In this document: positions 16,500 through 30,109 of the stretch, piece after piece
Layout: the number at the start of each line of letters is the position of its first letter
How positions within the stretch are numbered: position 1 is the stretch's first letter
NCBI GenBank assembly: GCA_012295275.1
Contig: CM022669.1
Coordinates: 4,005,277 to 4,069,276 of the forward strand
Direction: 5' to 3'
Origin: Chrysomallon squamiferum
Lineage: Eukaryota > Mollusca > Gastropoda > Neomphalida > Peltospiridae
DNA length: 64,000 bases
Position numbers and translations under genes: made by a program
Notes under the pieces: generated by a model
What the model saw: only the letters and a program-made list of their open reading frames with translations
What the model was told of the DNA's origin: nothing
Databases searched by the model: none

Positions 16500-17325
16500 T
16501 TTTTTATATTTTTTTCTTTTATTTGTTATTTTGTCTTAAATAGCAGATGTAATATGAAGTAATTACTGGCGTTGTTCTAAGTGTTTTGTTTTACTCGGCA
16601 TATTTTTGATCAGAATATTTGTTAATTATTACATACTTTTATATGGTATGTTTGCAAAATGAAAATGGTTACAAGTATTAGCGATAATTTCGCATTCCTG
16701 TACTTCCATCATGTCGAATAGAGAATTATTACTTTTCCCCACAGGTGAACATTACCGGATGGCCCATTGTGCAGGCAGGGTGGTTGTTGGGCTGGAGATT
16801 TGTGGAAAGTGTTGGACCCATCAGTTACAACGTGTCGAGTAAGGAACAACAAGGAACACAAGTTTTTCAGATTCCGTTTGGCACAACATTCGTGGTTGGA
16901 CAAAACTACTCGATACCATCATTTGTGAAGACGTACTATTTCAAAATAGAAGCCATTATTAAAGTCAGTAAGTAACCTCGATTGAGGAGAGTGTGACTGT
17001 TACGGATATTCCATTAACTTGTATAAAAATATCATTTTTTTTTAATCAACGTCTGTTAAAACGTCTTATATATTTTGTAATCCAGGCAAAGGACTGACGT
17101 AAACAGCTCTGTTTTTGCCCACTGGGTTTTCTTTTTAAAATACAATTTAGTTTGTCCTTCATTACTTACGACAGTATTCAAGTATGTTTAAATATGAATT
17201 TGATATTAAATGTATTTTAATGTATTATAAATTAGCATTGTATTTCAAAATATTCTATTGACACCCACCAGCCGATTATGTTTGTGTTTTTATTTCATTT
17301 TGTTTATTTAATTTGTTTTCCATTT

Positions 17326-17410
<85 letters not shown>

Positions 17411-20400
17411 TACTATTTTTTATTTTTTATTTATTTTTATTTACTATTCCTAGTTTTTCTATTTTGCTGCTGTAGTTAGTGATGTGTGTTTTGTAATTAT
17501 TCAGGACTGGCAGGTGCCACAGGTGAGAGTGGGGCGGCTGGAGCTGAAGGTGTGACGGGTGTGTCCGGGCAGACTGGAACACCTGGATTAGCAGGTGTTG
17601 CAGGTGCCGCAGGCGCTCAAGGTGCCGATGGTCTAGAAGGACAAACCGGAATGACCGGAGTTGCTGGACAAGCGGGGTCACCTGGTTTGATTGGGATAAC
17701 AGGAGTATCTGGAGTCACCGGCTCTGCGGGGTCTGCAGGAATTACGGGTGTGTCCGGCGTGACAGGAGCAGTCGGGAGTCCTGGTGTCACAGGGCAGACG
17801 GGTGTCAGAGGGTTTGCTGGTTCTGCTGGAATCACTGGCGTGAGCGGAAGGACAGGTCTTCAGGGATTTCCAGGTACTGTTAAATAAAAACGTGAATTGT
17901 TTCGAATGTTCTTGCATTAAAGCAAAACTGTTAGAACTTTACATTTTCACTTTGTTTGGCTACTGAAATATCAGAAATATATTTTCAAAGAGATTCCAAA
18001 AAATGCTTTTAGCAAAGGATAATTTGGTAACTAATACATCTTCATTTTTGTTTTTGTTCGTACACATACATACTGGATTTTAATTTATCTATTTAAAGCT
18101 ACATTTAATATCCCACTTCCCATCTGCTTTTATACTGAATACGAAAGGCAACATTTACATACATTAATAATGAACAACGATAATATTCTAATTAACTTCT
18201 CTGCAGCTAATTTCGAATCATTTGATGCCAAAGTTTATTACTCAACAAATGATTACATTCCAGGTCACACTGGCAGCTCAGGAATCGCTGGTTTGGCAGG
18301 ATCAGCAGGGGTGACTGGAATTAGCGGAGCTACTGGTGCTGCAGGTCTGAAAGGAGAACGTGGAATAATTGGGAAAACGGGAATCACAGGAGCCACTGGT
18401 CCAGCCGGCAATGCAGGTATGGTTGACAGCTTATCAAGTTGTACTCAGAAAATAAAACCAACTCTAAGCATATAACTGTGTTAAGATGTATTGGTACAAA
18501 TGACTAACAATTTAATTCACAGGTCCATCAGGAATCACTGGACTCACAGGACCTCCTGGACTTGTTGGTATAACTGGACTGACTGGGTCTGTAGGCGTGA
18601 CAGGAATATCGGGTGCGACAGGAAGAACTGGCATACAAGGGTTTCATGGGATTACAGGAATATCAGGACAAACTGGTGCTGCAGGTTCGTTACAGACATT
18701 GTACTTGAAAATGTAAACTTAGCTATCATTTACTGACATGATCTTTTAAAGTAAATTTCGAAATACTATTTTATATATATGTATATTGTATACATTTTAA
18801 ACTACCCGAAATGAGCCATTTCGATTTAGTCTTAATTTGTTTTCACACCCAATTTTGGTGTGTGTGTATGTGCGTGGTTGGGCGGTATCGTTAAATCAGT
18901 CATACATTTCTGGAATTTAATCTTCTTCAAAATGTATCACTAATATTTATACCATATTTATAACCATGAATCAACGTCTGTCATCATTCTTATATATTTT
19001 GTAATCCAGGCAAAGGCAAAGTTGTTTGTGTTTCTACAGAGCACTAAATGAGTTACGTTTTACGCTTTGCTTCATTACCTAGGACCTCGAGGAGTAACGG
19101 GAGTTTCAGGTTTGACGGGTCTAGCAGGCATCACTGGAATATCAGGACAAACTGGTCTTCAAGGCGCAGCAGGTTCACCAGGCGTGACAGGTAACTTCAC
19201 AAAACAGAGTACTGGCTTTTTGTACGTTACTAACGATGGATAGGCCGTTGAATACCTAATAACCTTTGTTTAAAAAAATCCTAGCCGTCGTTGAAATTTT
19301 TCTTTTCTGAACTGTTTTTGAAAGTTATGTAAAAATGTTCAGACACCTGCAAATTGTCTTTTCATTTTCTTTAGGTTTGTCTGGATCTGAAGGTTCTACA
19401 GGTGGGCAGGAGCGCAAGGATTTACAGGTGTTAGCGGGGTCACCGGTTCTACTGGTATCGCCGGAGTTCCTGGTCTAACAGGTCATACAGGAATTCTGGG
19501 TCCTGCCGGTGCTGCAGGAATTACTGGAATTTCAGGAGCTACTGGAATAGCCGGGTTAAGAGGTTCAGATGGCGGTACAGGAATAACGGGCGTATCGGGA
19601 AGAACTGGGGTTCAAGGTCAGAAGGGGTCACCAGGTCAGCCGGGGATTACTGGACTTTCTGGTCAAGCTGGAATAACGGGGACAAGTGGACGTACTGGTA
19701 TAGCTGGTCCGGCAGGTTTAACGGGTCCAGTAGGTGGAACGGGACAACCGGGTTTTGCAGGGATAACTGGAATTTCAGGTGTCACTGGTCAGCAAGGTAA
19801 ACATCTTGTTTATTAAACTAATCTTAATAACTGACAGGTCATAGTGAAAACATAAATGCAGCTTAATGTTTGTATGACCGGTTTGCTTTCAAATGTATCA
19901 GTTAAAACGTAAAGAAGTTTGCTTAACATCTAAAATTAATGATGTAAATCCAGTATAATTTCACATACAACTCATTACAAGTAGACATATTCTCCGTTGT
20001 CACTTAATGTAGATAAAAGCAGATATATTAAATGTGTGCTACTGTCATATTTCAGGTATAAAAGGAGATCGGGGTGGCGTCGGTTTACCTGGTATCACTG
20101 GACGGATTGGTCAGACAGGAGGGACAGGAGCACATGGCCAAAGTGGCGTTTCAGGAAGAACGGGTATCCCTGGAGCTACGGGAATAACAGGACCTCCAGG
20201 TTCTATTCAAACCTTTTCGGGAATTAGTGGAATTCCTGGTGCACCTGGTTTAACAGGACACACCGGTATAACGGGGACAGCTGGATCACCAGGTCTAGCT
20301 GGATCTGCAGGAATATCTGGGCAAACAGGAATAGCTGGAGCTCCTGGAAGGACTGGTATTACTGGCGTTTCTGGAATTCCTGGAGCAGCAGGCCTAGCAG

Positions 20401-23400
20401 GTTCGCCTGGTTTTACTGGAATGACAGGATCAGCTGGTGTTGCTGGTCAATCGGGTAGAACGGGTTCTGTTGGTAAGAGGCTATGATTTATTACGTCTGT
20501 ATTTACACGAAGTAGTTACATTTAAATGTTTGTACAGCTGTTACATTATGTAGCGTATCAAACATTAAAATTGTTGAATAGAATAATGATTGAAAACATA
20601 CTGAATTGTGATGTCTAAATTAGGTTAACGTAGATATTATATAGACTCTAAATTATTTAAGTAGTTCTGCGTACATAAATCTCACGACTTTGGTTTAACT
20701 ACAAGGTCCTGCTGGAGCTGCTGGTATTTCTGGACACACGGGAATGTCCGGGTCAACTGGCTTGGCTGGTCGTACAGGAGTCGCTGGTCCTGCTGGCCAA
20801 ACAGGAATATCGGGTGTATCAGTCACCGGTGTCACAGGTATGACAGGTCCAGCTGGTCATCCAGGTGTTACAGGCGTGTCAGGCATAACTGGAGCTCATG
20901 GAATGACCGGAGCATCTGGTAGCACTGGACCTGCAGGAGCTAGAGGTTTGTAATGTAGTTTTAAAAGAATGAACATTTTTCAATGGAAATTCGATCATCT
21001 AAAAGAAAATTAAAATTCACATCTATTAAATATTTTAAAGATAATGCAACATTCAAATTATAGTGGAAATGGTCGTCAAGTATAAATTTATTACTAATAA
21101 CAGTAATAAAATTCATAAATCTAAACGTTACTGATGTACAGAATGTAACAAATGTATTGTTGTATTAATAACAGGACAAGCTGGAGCCTCTGGTTTACAC
21201 GGAGTCACTGGAATAACGGGAATGAGTGGCCTGGCAGGAATACCAGGCTTACTAGGGGCTACTGGAATCGCCGGATCCAGAGGACATACTGGCCAAACTG
21301 GAATATCAGGTCAAACAGGAGCAATAGGCATGAGTGGTCAGACAGGTATATGAATTGTTATTAACATGTTTTCTGTCAATATATAAAAATACTATACACA
21401 ATCTTATGTCTGAGTTGCAAGGCTCAAACTGATTAAAATGATAAACTGAACATGATTTAATAAACTGTTTTTTAATTTAATATGCTTTGGTATTTTGAAC
21501 AGAAATGTCAGAAGGAATGGGTCTCTGGCGTTGATAAACCATGCTAGTCATTCTATCATATTTAATTGTTTAATCATGATATATGGTAGCGCTGAAACAA
21601 ATAATTAAAACAGTTTCCTATAGATTGTACAAAAAGTAATTAGTAGTAAGCATTAAGACACCAAAGGTTTTCATTCAAGAAATATTTGTCTAAAAATCTG
21701 TAATGCCTAGATTTGATAACGGCTGCGATAACAGACTCAAGTCTTAATAACGTTAACTGGATTATGTCATTGAAGGGCCCCAAGGTGTTGCTGGTGTGAC
21801 GGGAACCACGGGCAGTGCCGGACAGAAAGGAGAACGAGGATTCGTTGGAATATCCGGACAGACTGGGGTTTCAGGCTCTGCAGGAGCGGACGGACGTCAT
21901 GGTGCTGTAGGACAGAGCGGAATGACAGGCGAGTTCTGGTTTGCCGTGACTGTTCACTGGCGCCTGTAGATAAATGTCACATGACTTAACTGGTTACAGG
22001 ATTCTTGTTTTCGAAATCAGTTTGGTTTTAAAAATGTTCTTTTATATTTTGTATTAATTGGAGTTTTGAAACAAAGTTCTTCAATCCATCATTGGCATAT
22101 TTAATGGAGGGAAAATTAGTATTTACACACGTTTATTTATTACTGAAACTACTATACCTGAACTGATAATTCTTCGGTTAAACTTTCTACCCTTATACTG
22201 CTGATGATGTTCGTACCATTTTCATAATTGTTAATATTAATAGGAATTCCTGGAGGTACTGGTCTCTCCGGTGCTACCGGAATTGTTGGGCTTACCGGAC
22301 AGTCTGGAGCTACAGGTCCTCAAGGTCAGGAAGGTGCCACAGGACTAACTGGACAAGCAGGTTCTGCAGGTATTTCTGGAGCGACAGGAGCTGCAGGTGC
22401 AAAAGGTGAAAAAGGATCAATAGGCTTTTCTGGAGCAACTGGACTAATGGGCAAGTATCAGTATATTGTAAACGATGCTTAACTTTTGCTGCCAGTATGA
22501 AACAAAAATGGAAACGACCGACTGTAGGCAAATATCAATAACACGCTGTAAAATGTTAGTTTTTGAATCCATTAAATAAAACGTTTGCAATTAAACAAGG
22601 ACTGTAAGCATGTCAATGTTTGAACAACTTAGAACTACATGTAGGGCATAGCTTCGTTTCTCTGCGCCCAATACCGAAATATTCTTTTTCTATCTCATGT
22701 TTTGAGACTGAAAGAATCAATTACCAATATTCCAGGCCAAAAATGGTCCAAATATCATTATGCCAGGAAACGAGAGCATTACACAAGATAGACTAGGAGT
22801 ACACAGATAAAAATGTGCGCCTCTTTACACCTGTGCCCCATAGTGAGTCCATTGTTACGCACCTGAATAAGATTATATATTAATAAAATATTTTCTTACT
22901 ATTTCAGGTGCACAAGGTATAACGGGACAAACGGGAGGCGCGGGTTTTCCAGGAATCTCTGGAAGATCCGGTGATGCAGGAATATCAGGAATGACTGGAC
23001 GTAGTGGGGTAACTGGAGCTATAGGTCCTCGAGGGCCAGCTGGTTCTACTGGAGTGCGGGGTATGTTCTCCTGCTGCAGCTACAGCTCCACAGTATTTTC
23101 TTAGCAATTTTCAGTCAGGTTTTACTGTCATAAGTTACTAATGGACCAGAAAATTAATTATTTCATTATGTTAAAACAAATATGACTAAACATTTTCGTC
23201 CAGCATTTTGTAACAAATGAAGTCGAATATTCTGATTTCTTGGAATCATTGTACTTTAGAAACATAGCATACGATTTGACTTTGTTGTCGGGTCTTAAAA
23301 TGTATTCTGAGAAAGCCGATCAATGACAAATGTGTATTTTTATATTAAGGTTTTGCTGGTGTAAGCGGAATGACTGGACTGCAGGGTGCTGCTGGTGTTA

Positions 23401-26400
23401 CTGGACAGTCCGGAGCTGCAGGAGCTAAAGGAGCTAGAGGCGCATTGGGTGTTACAGGTTTGTTTTAGCATTTTTGAAAGTCAGGACTACGCTATTATTG
23501 TTACCCACTAATTGATCTGCTTTAAGTATTGTTTTGTAGTACAAGTTTATTATTAGCGCATATTGATATCTTTTCATGTTTACATTATCTGAAATGTGCG
23601 AATATTAACTGTTTTAATTATGAAGATAATTTGATGTCATCGATTAGGTGAATGAATAGCAACTGTCCATTTCAATAGTTTTTATTTATTTACTACTTGT
23701 ATCTATCAGTATAGTTTTAATGCAGAAGAAAAATGAATTTTCATTTCTCCGTCTATAAAGATAAGCTGTTTGCTCAATATAATACTGTTCACTTGTCACT
23801 ATTCTGTAGGATGAAACGTTCGGAAATTACTGAAATTCTATTATTTGAGACGATGCTCAAACTAAATCACGTCTTTCAGGAATGACTGGTGTGTCTGGAT
23901 TAACTGGCAGCCAGGGAGCGGCTGGTGTCGCTGGGTTGACTGGAATGTCTGGTGCTTCAGGAAATGCAGGTCCTAGTGGAGCTACAGGTGTCTCGGGTAT
24001 CCCAGGTCTGCATGGATTCACAGGATCTACAGGAGCCAGTGGCGCAGTTGGATCTCAGGGCGTAACTGGTGCTCAAGGTTAGTGATCTTCATGAATGAAC
24101 CTTTTAAACGTTATACAATTATAGACGTTTATATGAGTTGATGCACAAGAAAAATAATAATATGGCGTTTTCATTCCTATTTTCATCTGTATTTCAGGCC
24201 CAGCAGGTATAACAGGATCGCCAGGAATAACAGGTATCTCGGGCTCATCCGGAGTCCCAGGATTACACGGAATAACAGGGCTTACGGGTGTTCCTGGTGC
24301 GATTGGTAAAACAGGACCTATAGGAGTACAGGGATTCCCTGGCTTTACTGGTGTGACTGGTATACCAGGTAGCAAAGGAGACGTAGGCTCTAAGGGAGCA
24401 GCAGGTCGTGATGGTATAACTGGTTCTACAGGACTACCTGGTAGTATAGGTATACAATTTGTTAAATTCCCCAGTTGTTATGCGTTAGTACATTAATGCA
24501 TTGCATTCATTCAGTAGATTCGTCTCCCAAATGAACTGAAGATATATAAAACAAAACAAAAATCATTGTCTATTAAAATGAAGTTACCAAAATAAAACAA
24601 TTTACACAGAATTCAGATAAGACAATTCTAATATTAGTTGTGGGTACTTTTGTATTATTCCAAATGTATATTCGCTAATTCGTTCTTTCACAAAATATTT
24701 TGTTTGTCATTGCAGGATCTCCTGGTTTTATTGGCATGACAGGCATAACAGGGGTCACAGGCCCGGCTGGAGCTGAAGGAATAACTGGAAGGACTGGATC
24801 GGGGGGACAGCCTGGTGTGTCTGGAGCTACAGGGTTTGTAGGATTAACTGGCAGGAGTGGTGTAACTGGGTTACCAGGAGCTACTGGTGCCCTTGGTTTC
24901 AAAGGTCAAAAAGGAATTGCGGGATCTCCAGGCTCTACAGGTGTTACAGGCGTTCACGGTTCTAAAGGAGCCGCAGGTGTGTATAATTGAAGAGAGAGAG
25001 AATGAGCCTTGATACAGCCACTTACATTTTAACCAGTTCCATCCGTCTCCAAATGTGCAAAGTACCTACGACTCAATGATTTAGACAACGTTATGTACCT
25101 TCATGACCTAGATAAACTTAACTTGCTTCGTTTAGATAAAAGCAATATCTGGGGATGCCTTCAGCACATTCCTTTTCTTTTTCTCTTTTCTTAGAAAATA
25201 TGCTTGTAACCTATTAAGGACATTCATTCACAGTTCAAATAACGGGCATTCTTAGTAACACAATAGTGACTGTAATCGTTTTTTGTTTTATTACAGGAAT
25301 CACGGGAATGTCTGGTCTCGGTGGTTTAACAGGAATGTCGGGTGCCACAGGACTAGCTGGTGCTAAAGGAGAGCCCGGTGCTACAGGACTAGCAGGAAGG
25401 ACTGGTTTACAAGGACTTGGAGGCGTTGCTGGGCTTGCGGGTCACACTGGTATGACAGGACATTCAGGTCACACAGGAATAACTGGAGCAAAGGGATTAT
25501 CTGGACAAACGGGTGCTACAGGTATTCAAGGTCCCGCAGGAGTTACTGGCCTTTCTGGATTGCATGGGGATGCTGGTATTACTGGACTGACTGGTCAGGC
25601 TGGATTTCCTGGTCTGACTGGTTCTATAGGAGCAAAGGGATCGCCAGGAGCTGCTGGAATTTCAGGCAAAACGGGATTTTCTGGACACACTGGCCATACT
25701 GGTGTTACTGGACCCCCAGGACTTACGGGACAAAAAGGTATTCTATCTTATGTATGTCTATACATATGTACTATCATTTCTTTTTCAAATCCGTTATTGC
25801 TATTCATATTGCTATTATTGTTGTAAGGAAGGTATTTAAGTTAAATATTATTTGCAGGAGAAGCAGGTGTTACGGGATTTTCGGGAATGACAGGACCTCA
25901 AGGTGGTTTTGGTCAAACTGGACTACAGGGAGTTTCCGGATTAACTGGTTCTGCAGGCATACCTGGACGAAAGGGATCCGCTGGTGCTACAGGTTTCACA
26001 GGAATGACTGGCATACCTGGATCCACAGGTATACAGTATATTATCATCTGAATTTTTAAAATATTTATGTACAGTGCTATTTTCCATAGTATAATTATTT
26101 CTGATACAGTAGACATTTTTATAACTTTCTCACTATGAAGTCTTTAATCATCCAGTAATAATGTACAGATATATTCATACTGTTTTATATATGTCAATTC
26201 ATCTGATGATTTTTATTAATTACAAATGTTTTGTAATACTTACATAGGTCCAGCTGGGTTAAGCGGTCTGGATGGTCCAGCAGGGTTAACAGGCACTACA
26301 GGACTTCAAGGTGTAGCTGGAAGAATAGGCCCACATGGACAAACAGGCGTGTCAGGAACTACTGGAATAACTGGTATTACAGGCGCCAAGGGAGAGAAAG

Positions 26401-28432
26401 GAAATGTCGGCAGTCCTGGTGTTAAAGGTTCTGTAGGAGCCGCTGGAATTACTGGCATGACCGGTACAACAGGACAAGCCGGTTCTCTTGGTTTACCAGG
26501 GTTGACCGGAATGTCTGGCATGACTGGTCCTAGAGGATTTAAAGGAGACAGGGGCTTAAGTGGTCTTTCAGGTTTGGTTGGTTTAACTGGAGCGACTGGA
26601 ATTCAAGGAAACGATGGTGCGGCTGGAATAACTGGGTTCACTGGATTTACTGGAGTCGGTTTACATGGAATGACGGGCCTTTCTGGCATTCCTGGTAGAC
26701 CTGGACACACTGGAATGACGGGCCCAACCGGACCAGTTGGAAGGATAGGTGCACAAGGAATAGCAGGTTAATTTTCCTGTTTGTTAACTAGGAATCCGAA
26801 GAACCGATGATCTGAATCGACAATTTAATTCATTAAAGTAAATAAAATGAAATATTTGTATTTTCATGATAAGATAAGGCTTCAATTTAAGACAAATATT
26901 ACTATTTGATACAAAATGATATTTGATCATTATTTACAAATTACGACCAGTAATGCATTCCAGTATTATTTTTTTTTATTACAGGTTTAACTGGAGTTAG
27001 TGGACTCCCAGGCTTGCCAGGCGTTACTGGTCCACAAGGCTTTCGCGGTGCCCATGGATTTGCTGGCCTTCCTGGTCTGACTGGACAAACTGGACCCAGA
27101 GGGAATCCTGGTTTGGCTGGTCTACCTGGTCTTGCTGGTGCCCAAGGCTTAAGTGGAAGAGATGGGGCCAACGGGATGACTGGAATGTCCGGTGTTCCTG
27201 GGCCATCAGGTGACTGTAATTAAACTCTAAAATAGTTTCTGGAAAATTAAATTAACTTGCTGATAAACTGGATATTCAAAATTTAAAAGACAAATTCCGT
27301 TGCATTGATTGAAAGGTATTTAGTGTTATTAAAATTCCTGGCTATAGGAAAATGCAGTTTGCTGTTAATCTGTTAGAATAATTTTAAAGTATCAGCACCA
27401 GCTGTCCTAGTAGTCAATAAACCATTAAGAAATTAACACATAACAATGTTAATTTCAAAACGTATTCTATTCATTACAGGCTTACATGGTGCTGAGGGTA
27501 TAACAGGAGTAAGTGGGGCTACCGGATCTCCAGGATTAATTGGAATAACTGGAATGACCGGACAGCGCGGTCCAGCTGGTCAGAAAGGTGGACAAGGTGT
27601 CACTGGAATCGCTGGTCAGCTAGGTCCACAAGGTTTCCAAGGTATCACTGGACACACGGGTGCTGCTGGTCCTCGAGGACTGCAAGGTCTAGCAGGTAAA
27701 CATTATATGAAAATGAATATAATTATAGACTTTATATCGATCTGTACAATAACTGAAAAGGAACTATAAATTCCCATCTATATATATATCTGTGAAGCTG
27801 AATTTAATTTTCTATTTCTTTAAAGCAGCTTTCAGCTATACAGTGACATACAAGATAGATAAGAAACCGAAGTTGTCACATTTCCTGCCTCTGTAATGAC
27901 TGAATCCACCAGTGTATACAACATGCATACATGTTCTCTTGATGTCTATCTAGGAGAATAGGTCAACAGCAATAATATTTTTAAATGAACTTTTCAGGTC
28001 CAGAAGGCCATACTGGTCTGCCTGGCCCGGCTGGCCCAAAAGGAGAACGTTCTGGTAAGTACTGTCATGCAGAGAAGTTGTAACTGTAATGATTTGATGA
28101 TTTTTCTTCTAATTTGGAAACAAAAGATAATGATAAAATACTGGCCAACATTACTTGTTTTGGTCATCTGACTTGCTACCATTTTTATGATTGATTTATA
28201 AAAAAAAATTTCAAAGATTTTACTTCGTAAGTTTTGTTTTAGTCCAGTTTACAAAATAGTTTAAGGAAACACAAGTTTGTAACCAGAACTCATTCTTAAT
28301 TAACAGATCTCGTGTTCTGCAATGCCAGCAATGCCACACCTTGCGATCACTACTGTGTTGATATCTGGACTGGACATGAATGTAGATGTTACGAAGGTTA
28401 TCGACTAGCAAACGACTCTAAAACGTGCATAG
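15668..28432 (+). CDS. Gene B copy 1: membrane collagen-like protein, frameshifted and 3'-truncated
   Basis: Signal-peptide exon 15668-15743 (an earlier in-frame ATG at 15657 exists only in this copy). N-terminal module exons 16149-16438 and 16745-16967. Collagen exons 17505-17873, 18264-18416, 18523-18684, 19083-19190, 19375-19796, 20056-20472, 20706-20945, 21175-21345, 21776-21928, 22244-22450, 22908-23060, 23350-23457, 23880-24077, 24198-24449, 24716-24976, 25297-25737, 25858-26028, 26248-26766, 26985-27209, 27480-27695 and 27998-28054. EGF exon 28307-28432. The exon at 19375-19796 is 422 bases, against 423 in copy 2: one base is missing after 19403, which breaks the Gly-X-Y frame. The EGF2, EGF3 and transmembrane exons are absent, because unrelated nAChR sequence starts at about 28700. 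It is either a pseudogene or an artefact of assembly. See copy 2 for the intact protein. Confidence 0.85.
17328..17410. repeat. Inverted microsatellite (ATT)n followed by (AAT)n
   Basis: About 17 ATT units run directly into about 10 AAT units in the intron before the first collagen exon. The two halves are reverse complements and can fold back on each other. The same structure occurs in copy 2 at about 49262-49344 with different unit numbers. Confidence 0.93.
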
Positions 28433-28703
28433 GTTGGTACACGTCTTTAATAAGGATTAAACATTACGCAAAACATGTTATTTTGGCACCAAGCAAAGTT
28501 TCTTCCCTTGATTACTGTGAACTTAATTCAGTCACTGATACTCGATTTTGTTTTGTCGATTATTTCATAACCTTAACTTTGAGAGTGATTATTTTCTGAA
28601 TATCATATCTCAAATGAGGAGACCAAGGAGGCATCCATATTGGGCTGCGCTTATGGCATCATTTGACCTTCATCCAGACTCGATTCTGTTCATTATACGA
28701 CAG

Positions 28704-30109
28704 TGCCGAGAAAATCACATTGTGTATTTCTATTCTCCTCGCTTTGACTATGTTTTTCTTGTTACTTTCTGACATAACTCCGCCCACATCACTCGTCATA
28801 CCCTTGATTGGCAAATATTTACTCTTCGTCCTAATTGTCGTGTCGATGTCCATCTTCTTGACAGTCTACACTCTACATATAAACTATAATGCTCCCACTA
28901 CTCACAAAATGTCGCCATGGGTCCGGAAAGTATTTACAGAAATACTGCCTAGAATTCTTTTAATGAAACGTCCCGTTTTCAGGAAATATCCCACTATTAC
29001 TGTTAGAACTTGTAATGGAACTGAAATAAAAGAACAGCGCGCCACGTCAGCATCACGTGACTGGCATACATATGAAAATGTCAGACGACAGCCGTCGGAG
29101 GAACCCGAGGAAACCCGAGTCAGGTACTCGCCAAGAGTGAGAGAGGCCTTATATGGAGTCAAATTTATTGCTGATCACTTGAAGAGAGAAGATGAAGATA
29201 TGAGGGTTTGTAGACAGTTTCAAAAGTTCATAATTATATACAGGCTCACACTGTATATATATTTAAAATAAATAAATAAATAACAACTAATAATAACAAT
29301 AATGTAATAAAAAAAAATATATATATATATATTATTTTGCTATGTGGGCCACCGTAAGGTGCCGCAATGTCTACAGATAAATGTCAGATGTTTTTTTTTC
29401 TTGTTTTTCTTTCTGTTATCGCTTAAGTCGAAATTATTTAAATTTTATTATTTATTTGTCATAATTACATTTTTACTTGTAATTAAATATATTTTAATAC
29501 CTGCCGTCTAAATATAACTCTTCAGTTTATAAGGCTTCTTAATCATAATTATTATCTATTATTTTAGAATGTATATGCCTGAATGCATATGTGCCATATG
29601 GAGAGAGAAATAGATAGAAACACAGCTAGATAGAAAAGACAGAGAGACCGATTTTCAAACTGACACATTGAAATAGAGCTATAGATAGACAGACAAACAG
29701 ACAGACAGACCGACAGATAGACAGATAAATAGATAGATAGCTAAGCAGATAGGTAGACAAGTAATTGGGAGAATTGATTAGTGATAGACTTACAGAAGAA
29801 GGAGACACAGACAAATGTTTTTGAAAATATGAACATACCTGGTTCTATTTTTAACAGTTTTCAATTTTCATGAAACAACGCACACCTATTTAAAATAAAC
29901 AAATAACGAACTAATTATAGATTTATTTTCTTTTATAGGAAGTGCGGGACTGGAAGTACATTGCTATGGTGATGGACAGATTTTTTCTGGTGATATTTAC
30001 AACAGCTTGTTTCTGCGGAACTGTCAGTATTTTCTTATTCGCGCCGTCTTTGTACGATCCTCGCTTACCGCTGGCCAATGAAGATCCAAATAACACATGT
30101 GTTTTCTGA
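28704..30109 (+). CDS. Nicotinic acetylcholine receptor subunit, 3' fragment (TM2 to TM4)
   Basis: Two exons. The first (about 28704-29205) encodes the TM2 channel lining, including the [15 protein letters not shown] segment, then [19 protein letters not shown] leading into TM3, the [12 protein letters not shown] start of the cytoplasmic loop, and a loop ending [14 protein letters not shown]. The second (29939-30109, phase 0) encodes [19 protein letters not shown]4 and a C-terminus after APSLYD. These are hallmark nAChR positions; the Glu of the EK pair fits a cation-selective pore. The ligand-binding domain, Cys-loop and TM1 are not in the window. The first exon's acceptor (cgacag) straddles the duplication breakpoint, so whatever preceded it has been replaced by gene B intron sequence. 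Alone it cannot encode a receptor. Confidence 0.9.

Noticed and set aside
17617-27206. Minus-strand Pro-rich frames (PVTPVIPV patterns) across the collagen exons
   Set aside because: These are antisense shadows: the complement of Gly-X-Y codons reads as Pro-rich repeats. They carry no splice or start signals of their own. The same applies in copy 2.
28307-29205. Functional fusion of gene B copy 1 (EGF1) with the nAChR TM2 exon
   Set aside because: EGF1 ends in phase 1 and the nAChR exon needs phase 2, so the spliced product would leave frame and stop quickly.
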